A stretch of 7,500 bases of DNA from an uncultured Clostridia bacterium (GTDB taxonomy: Bacteria; Bacillota; Clostridia; Christensenellales; Aristaeellaceae): the NCBI GenBank assembly GCA_944363005.1, contig CALVTV010000270.1, positions 1 to 7,500 of the forward strand, written 5' to 3'. Position 1 is the stretch's first letter; every line of letters starts with the position of its first letter. Shown piece after piece: positions 1-5,980 of the stretch. A model generated the notes under the pieces. It was not told the origin of the DNA and did not search any database. It saw nothing but the letters and a program-made list of their open reading frames with translations. A program made the position numbers and the translations under genes.

Positions 1-1
1 C

Positions 2-811
2 ATCTCGCTGCACATGAGTGTCGGCGGCGCTGCCCTGGCTACAATCATATCGCAGACCGTCTCTTCCGCACTGGTCGTGCGCTCCCTGATGCTCATGGAC
101 GGGCCTACGCGGCTTGTTCTGCGCCGCCTGCACATCAACAAGAGCCTCCTGCGGCAAATTCTGGCCATCGGCCTGCCGGCCGGCATCCAGAGCTCCGTAT
201 TCTCCCTCTCCAATGTCGTCATTCAGTCCTCCGTCAACAGCTTCGGCTCCATTGTAATCGCAGGCAATGCCGCCGCCGCAAACGTGGGCAACTTTGTCTA
301 TCAGGGCATGAACACCTTCCAGCAGTCCGTGACCTGCTTTGCCGGACAGAACATCGGTGCGCGCAAGCCCTCCCGTGTCATCCGCTCCATGTACGTCTGC
401 CTGCTCTGGTCGGTGGTATTCGGGCTGGCGTTTGGACTGCTTTCCTGCGTGTTCGGTACGCAATTGCTCAGCCTGTACACCCCTGACGCACAGGTCATCG
501 CCGTAGGCCTGGAGCGGCTTTACATCGTATGCGGTCCGTATTTCCTCTGCGGCATCATGGACGTAATGACCGGCGTGCTGCGCGGCATTGGCTACTCTCT
601 GCTGCCCATGGTCGTTTCCCTTCTGGGCGCCTGCGTATTCCGCATCATCTGGGTTGTGACCGTTTTCGCCGAAATCCCAACGCTGTTCTGCCTGATGGTC
701 TCCTATCCCGTGTCGTGGGCTCTGACCTTTGTGGTGCTTGTGGTGTTCTTTGCGCTGCTTTGGAATCGCGTTCGCAAAGAATATACCCCGGAAGAACTCG
801 CGATCCGCTAA
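2..811 (+). CDS. MATE family efflux transporter, C-terminal half (5' end outside window)
   Basis: This is the C-terminal 269 residues of a multidrug and toxin extrusion (MATE) transporter, an inner-membrane protein that exports drugs or metabolites in exchange for Na+ or H+. The frame is open through the left edge, so the first ATG at 14 is internal and not the start; a full MATE protein has about 450 residues. What is visible matches the second six-helix lobe: a helix, a basic loop, then GLPAGIQSS opening the lobe, the conserved AGQNIGA motif, and RGIGYS near the last helices. At least five strongly hydrophobic segments are present, and the chain ends in a charged cytoplasmic tail. It is the last gene of its unit, closed by the hairpin that follows at once. 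A TetR-type regulator is encoded tail-to-tail with it; tetR genes often sit near exporters, but the convergent layout gives no shared promoter. Family assignment is secure; the substrate cannot be told. Confidence 0.93.
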   Translation: MSLHMSVGGAALATIISQTVSSALVVRSLMLMDGPTRLVLRRLHINKSLLRQILAIGLPAGIQSSVFSLSNVVIQSSVNSFGSIVIAGNAAAANVGNFVYQGMNTFQQSVTCFAGQNIGARKPSRVIRSMYVCLLWSVVFGLAFGLLSCVFGTQLLSLYTPDAQVIAVGLERLYIVCGPYFLCGIMDVMTGVLRGIGYSLLPMVVSLLGACVFRIIWVVTVFAEIPTLFCLMVSYPVSWALTFVVLVVFFALLWNRVRKEYTPEELAIR

Positions 812-817
812 GCGCAC

Positions 818-855
818 AAAAAACCGCCTTTCCCTTGAGAAAGGCGGTTTTTATT
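818..855. terminator. Bidirectional intrinsic terminator between MATE gene and tetR
   Basis: A perfect 12-bp stem (821-832 with 839-850, core CCGCCTTTC/GAAAGGCGG) closes a 6-base loop. It is followed by a T-rich run on the + strand (848-855) and preceded by an A run (818-823) that becomes a U-tract on the - strand. It can therefore stop the MATE transcript and the convergent tetR transcript. Confidence 0.92.
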
Positions 856-896
856 TGCGATCACATTGGGATATTTGACTTTACCGCAACCTTCCA

Positions 897-1448
897 TCAG
901 GTCGCGTCCACATCTTTCATCGCTTCTTCGATCATGGCCTCGGCGTCTTCCTGCTTCACGCCCAGCAGATCCATGGCCTCCAAGGAAGCCAATCCATGAA
1001 CATAGATACGGGCCATCAGGCACTTCTTTCTGGCTTGCTCGACATCTACGCCTTCCTTTGCCGAAACGATGTCGGCAAGGCGCGCATTCACTTCGCCACT
1101 CATACCGATGGCTTGGCGCTCCTGCTTGTTGCGTCTGGTCAGGAAAAGCGACCGGAACAGGTGCGGCTGTTCCACAGAGAAACGATAATACGCGAGCGCG
1201 CATGCCCGCATGGGCTGCTCTTCTTCGAGCGCTGCGCTGAGCATATCATTGAACAGCATCCATGCTTTGCTCTCCAGCGCGTTCTTCAACTCATCCATTC
1301 CAGTGAAATAACTGAATATCGGCTGGGTGGAGCAGTTCAATGCCTTCGCCACAGAGCGGGCATTCACATTCTCCATTCCCTCCCGACAATACATCGAGAA
1401 TGATGTTTCCAGAATCATTTCCCTGGTTATTCTTTGCTTCGGCGGCAT
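897..1448 (-). CDS. TetR/AcrR family transcriptional regulator
   Basis: A 183-residue DNA-binding regulator of TetR/AcrR type, a little short of the usual 190-210. Residues 7-52 form the N-terminal three-helix DNA-binding domain: ITREMILETSFSMYCREGM, then the turn region VNARSVAKALNCSTQPIFSYF, then the typical link into the ligand domain. The rest is helical and poorly conserved, as usual for the effector-binding and dimer part, so the ligand is unknown. The start is supported by an AAGGGAG-type ribosome binding site just upstream and by a good promoter (-35 TTGACG, 17-base spacer, -10 TAACAT). The gene points towards the MATE gene and shares the terminator between them. Its promoter is divergent from that of the secreted protein, so likely targets are its own promoter, that gene, or possibly the exporter. 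Which of these it controls is inference. Confidence 0.88.
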   Translation of the reverse strand: MPPKQRITREMILETSFSMYCREGMENVNARSVAKALNCSTQPIFSYFTGMDELKNALESKAWMLFNDMLSAALEEEQPMRACALAYYRFSVEQPHLFRSLFLTRRNKQERQAIGMSGEVNARLADIVSAKEGVDVEQARKKCLMARIYVHGLASLEAMDLLGVKQEDAEAMIEEAMKDVDAT

Positions 1449-1477
1449 TGTTTCACTCCCTTTTCAGCGTTCGACTT

Positions 1478-1506
1478 ATGTTACCATGTTTTGGGCGTTT
1501 CGTCAA
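1478..1506 (-). promoter_or_regulatory. Predicted sigma-A promoter of tetR
   Basis: Read on the - strand: -35 TTGACG (1501-1506), 17-base spacer, -10 TAACAT (1478-1483). This is close to consensus, with the start codon about 30 bases downstream of the -10. The 7-base word CGACTTA occurs at 1472-1478, at the -10 edge, and again at 1511-1517 just outside the -35. This is a possible but unproven regulator site. Confidence 0.7.
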
Positions 1507-1559
1507 CTCACGACTTACAAAGTTTTTGCCCGGATCTGTAAACGTCTGGTAGGTGCTCG

Positions 1560-1588
1560 TTGCTATTTCTCCTTGTATATGCTACAAT
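1560..1588 (+). promoter_or_regulatory. Predicted sigma-A promoter of the secreted-protein gene
   Basis: -35 TTGCTA (1560-1565), 17-base spacer, -10 TACAAT (1583-1588) with an extended -10 TGC directly before it. Transcription should start near 1595, leaving a leader of about 24 bases that contains the ribosome binding site at 1603-1608. The promoter lies downstream of the in-frame ATG at 1553, which excludes that codon as the start. Confidence 0.75.
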
Positions 1589-1618
1589 AAACACATCTCA
1601 ACGGAGGAGAATGGTGTT

Positions 1619-2407
1619 ATGAAACAATTTTTGGCAATTGTTTTTACGATTGCGTTCACCCTCAATCTTTCCTGCGCATGTGGCGAAGCGCTCACCCCGG
1701 AGGAGATGCTCGCCGCCGAAGAAGCGAACATGGCGCAGGATCTGCCCCTGTCATCCTCGGATGCGATCGATCCCTCAGCGCGTGCGGAGATGATCGATTC
1801 CATCATCGCCCTTGCGCAGCAGCTGTATCAGGATGCTGCGGGCAAAGCTCAGCGTGCGCAGTATTCCGGCGATATATACATCTGCAAGAATTTCACGGTG
1901 CATCTTTTCCGCGAAGTCAGCCCGGACTATCGCATGGCCGCGTATCCGGATACGGAACTGGTCATTCCCAACAATCAACCGCGCGAGGACTGCGCTCCCT
2001 ACACGTACGGAATCGAATGGGAAGAAGTTTCCGCAGAGGAAGGCAATCCCTTTGTCGAGGCCGCGCGCTTTCGCTACGATGACACATTGACCATGGAAGA
2101 AAACCGCCAGAAAGCGCGCGAATTTCTCATGCAGGCACAGCGAGGCGACTTTTTCCAGATGGCGGCAAACTATTACTACGGCGTGGGTGCGCACAGCATG
2201 ATTTTCATTGCGGATTACGATCCGCAGACCGATACCGTCCGCTGGACCGACTCCAACATGAAAGGCAAGTCCATCAACGGCGAACGCTATGCCTACGTGC
2301 AATTCGACGCCGTGAAGGAAATCGACTGGTTCGTGGATGCTTTCTGCCGCAAAAAATATGGCGCTACCATTTACCGCCTGCGCGAGGATATCGTCCGCGC
2401 CGAATAA
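1619..2407 (+). CDS. Secreted protein with a possible cysteine-peptidase (NlpC/P60-like) domain
   Basis: A 262-residue exported protein of unknown exact function. The start at 1619 is chosen over the upstream in-frame ATG at 1553 because GGAGGA (1603-1608) sits about 10 bases before it and the promoter lies in between. Residues 1-22 are a signal peptide: K at position 3, a hydrophobic core, then Ser-Cys-Ala-Cys. The cysteines do not fit a lipobox, so signal peptidase I cleavage near residues 20-24 is more likely. Residues 25-80 are acidic and helical. From about residue 83, an ICKNF motif with Cys89 at a helix start, a GAHSMIF strand with His192, and Asp211 in RWTDSNM give the Cys-His-Asp order of papain-fold NlpC/P60 or CHAP peptidases and amidases. 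The spacing between Cys and His (about 103 residues) is long, with an insert rich in Tyr, Pro and acidic residues. This is a fold guess from motif order, not a recognised family. It is a single-gene unit with its own promoter and terminator. Confidence 0.8.
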   Translation: MKQFLAIVFTIAFTLNLSCACGEALTPEEMLAAEEANMAQDLPLSSSDAIDPSARAEMIDSIIALAQQLYQDAAGKAQRAQYSGDIYICKNFTVHLFREVSPDYRMAAYPDTELVIPNNQPREDCAPYTYGIEWEEVSAEEGNPFVEAARFRYDDTLTMEENRQKAREFLMQAQRGDFFQMAANYYYGVGAHSMIFIADYDPQTDTVRWTDSNMKGKSINGERYAYVQFDAVKEIDWFVDAFCRKKYGATIYRLREDIVRAE

Positions 2408-2409
2408 GC

Positions 2410-2452
2410 AATCTCCCCGTCACGCCTGCATGGCATGACGGGGAGATTTTTT
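2410..2452 (+). terminator. Intrinsic terminator of the secreted-protein gene
   Basis: A 13-bp perfect stem (2410-2422 with 2436-2448, core CTCCCCGTCA/TGACGGGGAG) with a small GCC/GGC inner stem in its loop is followed by six T (2447-2452). It begins three bases after the stop codon. On the - strand there is no good U-tract after the stem, so it would be a weak terminator for the convergent ppk1 gene. Confidence 0.92.
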
Positions 2453-2506
2453 CGAAAGCCCTCACATTGTATTAACTAAAAGTTTACACACGTTTCGAGA
2501 AAATTT

Positions 2507-4576
2507 TCATCCCAATTGAGATTTTCCCGCCGCGCGATCGTATGCTTCCTGATAGAGCATCTCCTGAGCGATAATGGGCGCTTCATCCCCAGGTTGACGG
2601 CGGACATACCGGCCATCCGGCTGCATATCGCGCGCCTGGCAGTTATCCTGCAACATGACGTCAAAAATACGATGCAGCCGTTCACGCAGCTCCGGATCAT
2701 AAACCGGGGCAGCGACCTCCACGCGGCGCACGGTATTGCGGGTCATGAAGTCCGCGGAAGCAATGTACATCCGTTCACGCTCCCTGGTGCCGAAGATGTA
2801 GATGCGAGAATGCTCCAGGAATCGACCGACCACACTGATCACCCGAATGTTCTCCGTTCTTCCCGGAACGCCTGCGATCAGGCAGCAGATGCCGCGGACA
2901 ATCAGATCGATCTTCACGCCCGCACAGGAAGCGGCAATCAGCCGGTCGATGATGCGCTTATCCGTCAGGGAGTTGATCTTTACGCCAATATAAGCCGGTT
3001 CGCCGCGGCGGGCATGGACGATCTCATCGTCAATCATGTCAACCACCGGGTTTTGCAGGCAATGCGGGGCAACCAACAGGTGTTCCGTGTGCTCTACGGT
3101 TTCCCCCTTGGCCAGCGCGCGGAACACAGCGTCCGCTTCCCGGCCGATCTCCTGATTCGCCGTCATCAGCGCGATATCCGTGTACAGGCGCGCCGTCTTT
3201 TCGTTGTAGTTGCCCGTTCCAATCTGGGTGATGTACTCCGTCTGCCCATCCTGCCGGCGGGTAATCAGGCAGAGCTTGGAATGCACCTTGTAGCCGTCCA
3301 GGCCGTAAATCACATTGCAGCCCGCTTCCTCCAGCCGGCGCGACCACTCGATATTATTCTCCTCGTCAAAGCGCGCCTTCAGCTCAACGAGCACCAAAAC
3401 GTCCTTCCCGTTCTCCGCCGCTTCGATCAGCGCCTCGACAACCTGGCTCTGGCGCGCAACGCGGTAAAGCGTCATCTTGATGGAGACGACCGAATCATCA
3501 TTGGCCGCCTCCTCCAGCATATCCAGGAACGATTTGATGCTCTCGTACGGATAGGAAAGCAGCTTATCCTTTTCGCGCACCTGCGCCAGAATCGACTCTC
3601 CACTGCGCAAAAACGCGGATTTCTGCGGAACACGCTTGCCGTAAAACAGCTCGCTGTTCTGACGCAGAATGTCCTGAATCTGGAAGAGGAAGGACAGATC
3701 CAGCGGGGAATTGCCGCGGAACACGTAGTGATTATCGACATCCATGTACTTGCAGAGCGTCTTGATGATATCGCCGTCGAGCTCACGGGACATCTCCAGG
3801 CGCACAGGCGCCAGGCGCTTGCGCTTTTTAATCAGTTCAACCATGAACTCGCGATAATCAATGTCGTCCTCGTAAAGCGCATCCGGATCGATATCGGCAT
3901 TGCGAGTCACGCGGATGAGCGATTTGGCCTTGACCTCGTAACCCGGGAACGCCTTGTAGATAAAGTGGAGAATGAGCTCCTCCGCCAGCATGTACGTCTT
4001 CTTTTCCGCCGACACCTGAATCAGCCTGGGGAACACGCCCGCGTTGCAGGGAATGATGCCCAGCTTGCGCTTGCCGTTTTTGCGTTCGAGCACGACAGCC
4101 GCGTAAATCTCCTTGTTTTTGAGAAACGGAAACGGCTGGCGGCGGCTGACAATGGTCGGAGAAATCAGCGGAGCGATATCCAGATCAAAGTAGCGCTCCA
4201 GCCGCTCGCTCTCCTGCGCCGTGATCTTGCGGAAATCCACCAGACGAACGCCAAGTTCCTCCAGCTGTGCCATGAGTTTGGCATACACCGCATCTTTTCG
4301 CGCATTGAGCTTTTTGACCGTGCTGATGACGGCGTCAATCTGCTCCTGAGGGGTCATGTCCGTCTTATTCTCCTGCATATTAGGAGACAGCGCTTTCTGG
4401 TCGACCAGCGAGCCCACGCGCACCATAAAAAACTCATCGAGATTGCTCTGATAGATGGACGCAAAGGAGAGCCGCTCGCACAGCGGCGTCATCTCACTTT
4501 CCGCCTCTTCCAGTACCCGATCGTTGAATTTGAGCCAGGACAGCTCCCGATTCATAAAGACCGTGTTTTCTTCCAT
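2507..4576 (-). CDS. ppk1: Polyphosphate kinase 1 (RNA-degradosome-type PPK1)
   Basis: A full-length 689-residue PPK1, which reversibly transfers the gamma phosphate of ATP to a growing inorganic polyphosphate chain; family members are usually about 690-720 residues. The N-terminal domain starts with FMNRELSWLKFNDRVLEEA and contains SNLDEFF (Asn45, matching the ATP-contacting Asn of the E. coli enzyme). The middle domain has SRRQPFPFLKNK (144-155). Two phospholipase-D-like catalytic domains follow: YRVARQS with Arg372, YKVHSKL with His432 (the autophosphorylated His435 of E. coli), TGNYNEKTARLYTD (454-467), RGICCL with Arg561, and FLEHSR with His589 (E. coli His592). All catalytic residues are present. 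One departure is Ile-Ala at 567-568, where Arg-Pro is common after RGxCCL. A GGAAAGGA-type site lies about 12 bases upstream of the ATG, slightly far. No exopolyphosphatase or phosphate gene is adjacent, so it appears monocistronic. Confidence 0.97.
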   Translation of the reverse strand: MEENTVFMNRELSWLKFNDRVLEEAESEMTPLCERLSFASIYQSNLDEFFMVRVGSLVDQKALSPNMQENKTDMTPQEQIDAVISTVKKLNARKDAVYAKLMAQLEELGVRLVDFRKITAQESERLERYFDLDIAPLISPTIVSRRQPFPFLKNKEIYAAVVLERKNGKRKLGIIPCNAGVFPRLIQVSAEKKTYMLAEELILHFIYKAFPGYEVKAKSLIRVTRNADIDPDALYEDDIDYREFMVELIKKRKRLAPVRLEMSRELDGDIIKTLCKYMDVDNHYVFRGNSPLDLSFLFQIQDILRQNSELFYGKRVPQKSAFLRSGESILAQVREKDKLLSYPYESIKSFLDMLEEAANDDSVVSIKMTLYRVARQSQVVEALIEAAENGKDVLVLVELKARFDEENNIEWSRRLEEAGCNVIYGLDGYKVHSKLCLITRRQDGQTEYITQIGTGNYNEKTARLYTDIALMTANQEIGREADAVFRALAKGETVEHTEHLLVAPHCLQNPVVDMIDDEIVHARRGEPAYIGVKINSLTDKRIIDRLIAASCAGVKIDLIVRGICCLIAGVPGRTENIRVISVVGRFLEHSRIYIFGTRERERMYIASADFMTRNTVRRVEVAAPVYDPELRERLHRIFDVMLQDNCQARDMQPDGRYVRRQPGDEAPIIAQEMLYQEAYDRAAGKSQLG

Positions 4577-4658
4577 GAGATTCGCACATTCCTTTCCGCT
4601 TCAGCTATGCAAGCATCCTATGCGGCACAGCCGATTTCAAGATGTACTTTTTCCTGCT

Positions 4659-4684
4659 AAAACAAAACCGGCATGCTACCGGTT
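4659..4684 (-). terminator. Terminator-like hairpin with U-tract in the ppk1 upstream region
   Basis: On the - strand, a 6-bp perfect stem AACCGG/CCGGTT (4679-4684 with 4666-4671) closes a 7-base loop. It is followed directly by TTTGTTTT (4665-4659). It lies about 85 bases before the ppk1 start and downstream of another terminator, so it may be a second stop for lysR read-through or an attenuator in a ppk1 leader. The stem is short; its function is not shown. Confidence 0.45.
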
Positions 4685-4707
4685 GCATTACAGGCAGAGG
4701 CCCGCAC

Positions 4708-4747
4708 CCCCTTTGCGCTCCAGGCGAGAACGACGCCTGGCAAGGGG
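4708..4747. other. Imperfect long hairpin in the lysR-ppk1 intergenic region
   Basis: A perfect 7-bp inner stem CCAGGCG/CGCCTGG (4720-4726 with 4734-4740) is extended by CCCC-TTG (4708-4715) pairing with CAAGGGG (4741-4747), with a single-base bulge and a 4-base bulge. It has no U-tract on either strand, so it is not a terminator. It could be part of a structured leader or a degenerate repeat unit. Confidence 0.5.
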
Positions 4748-4753
4748 ATTTAC

Positions 4754-4791
4754 AAACAAAAACATCCCGTACCTTAAGCATACGGGATGTT
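4754..4791 (-). terminator. Intrinsic terminator of the lysR-type gene
   Basis: On the - strand, an 11-bp perfect stem (4781-4791 with 4761-4771, core CATCCCGTA/TACGGGATG) closes a 9-base loop. It is followed by TTTTTGTTTG (through 4754). It begins about 65 bases after the regulator's stop codon and separates that gene from ppk1. Confidence 0.88.
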
Positions 4792-4855
4792 GTTTGGAAA
4801 GTCAATCGCTTTTCGATCAATTTTGAGAAAAAAATCCTTTACACATCTGCATAAA

Positions 4856-5782
4856 TCACGCCATTCCTGCCGGTTCGGCACAGAGAACCTGTCTGACGAA
4901 AAAATCGATGAACCGGTTTGCCGCCATGCTGCGCACACGGCCCGCAGGCATGAGCGCATACACCGATACCTGGGGCATTGCAGGCTGTCCCGAGTAGGTC
5001 AGCGGCTTGCTCACGTAGCCATCCACAGCCGGAACAACCGACGCATAAAACTGGTTGCTCAGCTTGAGCGCCCGCTCCTCGCGGACTGTGTGCAACATGC
5101 GAAGGAAATTGCCCGCCTGCGCCAGCTCTCCCTGCGCGCCGATGCCCAATTCTTCCAGAAAACGGCAAAACCGGCGCAGGAAATCTCCCCCGCTGTCCGG
5201 ATAGATCAGCTTTCTCCCTTCCAAATCCCACGGGGTCAAGACTTCTTTCTGCGCCAGAGGATCCTCGCTGGCCATCGTCACCAGCAGGTCCATACTGCGA
5301 AGCAGCTGGCTGTCATATTGCGCATACCGTTCCGATTGCATGCAGGTGATCACCATGTCCAGCTGTCCTTCGTCCATCTTGTGCAGCAGCTCGCGGGAAA
5401 GTTCCCCCTCGACGACCAGCTCAATCCCCGGATATTGCCTTTCGAACGCTTCGCTCATCTCTTTTGTCCAGAAATTCCAAATCATGTATCCAAATCCTAC
5501 CGTCAAGCGGGTGCGCTGGTTGGTCCTCATCGACTCCAATTGCCCACAGCACGCCTTCCAGAGCGAAAGGATTTTCAACGCATAGGAATAAAACTGCTTG
5601 CCCTCCGCCGTCATCTCCACGCCTGAACTGGCGCGCACGAGCAGCTCCACCCCCATCTCATTTTCGATCCGCTTGATGATCATGGAGAGCGTCTGCTTGC
5701 TCATAAACAGCTTTTCTGCCGCTCGGGACATCTTTCCCTCCCGGCAGACCATCACATACGCCTCAAGCGCAGAAAAATCCAA
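4856..5782 (-). CDS. LysR-type transcriptional regulator, divergent from the flavoprotein gene
   Basis: A LysR-type regulator, a cytoplasmic DNA-binding protein that usually works as a tetramer and responds to a small molecule. Counting from a TTG start, residues 1-60 are the winged helix: FSALEAYVMVCREGKMSRAAEKLF, SKQTLSMIIKRIENEMG, then ELLVRASSGVEMTAEG. A linker helix to about residue 85 leads into a periplasmic-binding-protein-like effector domain that ends at residue 308. I place the start at TTG 5780-5782 because GGAGGT (5790-5795) lies 7 bases before it. The longer reading from GTG at 5789-5791 overlaps that ribosome binding site, leaving no spacing, and adds only three residues. The family is known for controlling the divergent neighbour, here the Tat flavoprotein gene; the effector is probably that enzyme's substrate or a relative, which is inference. 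The gene has its own promoter and terminator. Confidence 0.93.
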   Translation of the reverse strand: MDFSALEAYVMVCREGKMSRAAEKLFMSKQTLSMIIKRIENEMGVELLVRASSGVEMTAEGKQFYSYALKILSLWKACCGQLESMRTNQRTRLTVGFGYMIWNFWTKEMSEAFERQYPGIELVVEGELSRELLHKMDEGQLDMVITCMQSERYAQYDSQLLRSMDLLVTMASEDPLAQKEVLTPWDLEGRKLIYPDSGGDFLRRFCRFLEELGIGAQGELAQAGNFLRMLHTVREERALKLSNQFYASVVPAVDGYVSKPLTYSGQPAMPQVSVYALMPAGRVRSMAANRFIDFFVRQVLCAEPAGMA

Positions 5783-5789
5783 TATTCGC

Positions 5790-5795
5790 ACCTCC
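5790..5795 (-). promoter_or_regulatory. Ribosome binding site that decides the lysR start
   Basis: GGAGGT on the - strand has 7-base spacing to TTG (5780-5782) but overlaps GTG (5789-5791). The spacing makes the TTG the likelier initiation codon. Confidence 0.65.
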
Positions 5796-5838
5796 GTGTC
5801 TTCGTTTTAAAGTGCCAAAATGGTTCTATTTTATACTC

Positions 5839-5867
5839 ATCTTATCACGCTGTCAGGCAAGAATCAA
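5839..5867 (-). promoter_or_regulatory. Predicted sigma-A promoter of the lysR-type gene
   Basis: On the - strand: -35 TTGATT (5862-5867), 17-base spacer, -10 TAAGAT (5839-5844). A second TATAAA-like box lies a few bases further downstream. Transcription would start near 5832, about 50 bases before the start codon. The first dyad near the flavoprotein promoter begins 10 bases upstream of this -35, so one bound regulator could affect both genes. Confidence 0.65.
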
Positions 5868-5876
5868 CGCCCTTAC

Positions 5877-5893
5877 GTCCAATTTTTTTGGAC
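5877..5893. promoter_or_regulatory. Perfect inverted repeat, candidate LysR recognition site
   Basis: GTCCAA - 5 T - TTGGAC is a perfect 6-bp dyad centred at 5885, about 63 bases before the predicted start of the flavoprotein transcript. This is the usual place of the primary recognition site of LysR-type proteins. It does not have the exact T-N11-A spacing (the outer T and A are 13 apart). A U-rich loop with a 6-bp stem could also be a weak hairpin, but no gene ends here. Confidence 0.5.
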
Positions 5894-5898
5894 TTGGG

Positions 5899-5918
5899 TT
5901 CGATTATATTTGATTGAA
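5899..5918. promoter_or_regulatory. Imperfect dyad overlapping the -35, candidate LysR activation site
   Basis: TTCGAT - 8 bases - ATTGAA matches at 5 of 6 positions as an inverted repeat. It is centred near 5908, about -40 from the predicted start, and overlaps the -35 box. Its centre is about 23 bases, or two helical turns, from the first dyad. Confidence 0.35.
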
Positions 5919-5941
5919 ATTTGACAAAGATCTGCTAGAAT
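5914..5941 (+). promoter_or_regulatory. Predicted promoter of the Tat-exported flavoprotein gene
   Basis: -35 TTGAAA (5914-5919), 16-base spacer, extended -10 TGC-TAGAAT (5933-5941). The start is predicted near 5948, giving a leader of about 33 bases that carries AAGGAGG (5964-5970), 10 bases before the ATG. A consensus-like TTGACA at 5921-5926 lies inside the spacer but has no -10 at a proper distance. Confidence 0.65.
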
Positions 5942-5980
5942 GAAGCTAACAATGCACAATCACAAGGAGGTTATTTGGGC

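Noticed and set aside
1553..1618. N-terminal extension of the secreted protein from the ATG at 1553.
   Set aside because: The predicted -35 and -10 (1560-1588) lie inside this stretch, there is no ribosome binding site before 1553, and the extension would bury the signal peptide. The ATG at 1619 has GGAGGA upstream.
1619..1690. A lipoprotein signal in the secreted protein (cysteines at residues 19 and 21).
   Set aside because: The residues before both cysteines do not fit the lipobox: Asn-Leu-Ser precedes the first and Ser-Cys-Ala the second. An ordinary secretory signal is a better reading.
2516..4660. A 714-codon open frame on the + strand over the whole of ppk1.
   Set aside because: It is exactly antisense to a complete PPK1 with intact catalytic motifs. 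The product is Arg/His/Leu/Asn rich without recognisable domains, and no ribosome binding site or promoter precedes it. Such frames arise from the codon bias of the real gene.
4787..5626. A 279-codon + strand open frame opposite the LysR-type gene.
   Set aside because: It is antisense to a clear LysR protein, its Arg/His/Leu-rich product has no domain, and it runs through the lysR stop region.
5921..5926. TTGACA as the -35 box of the flavoprotein promoter.
   Set aside because: It matches consensus, but TAGAAT is only 9 bases away and at 16-18 bases there is only a poor -10. TTGAAA at 5914-5919 has a 16-base spacer to the extended -10.
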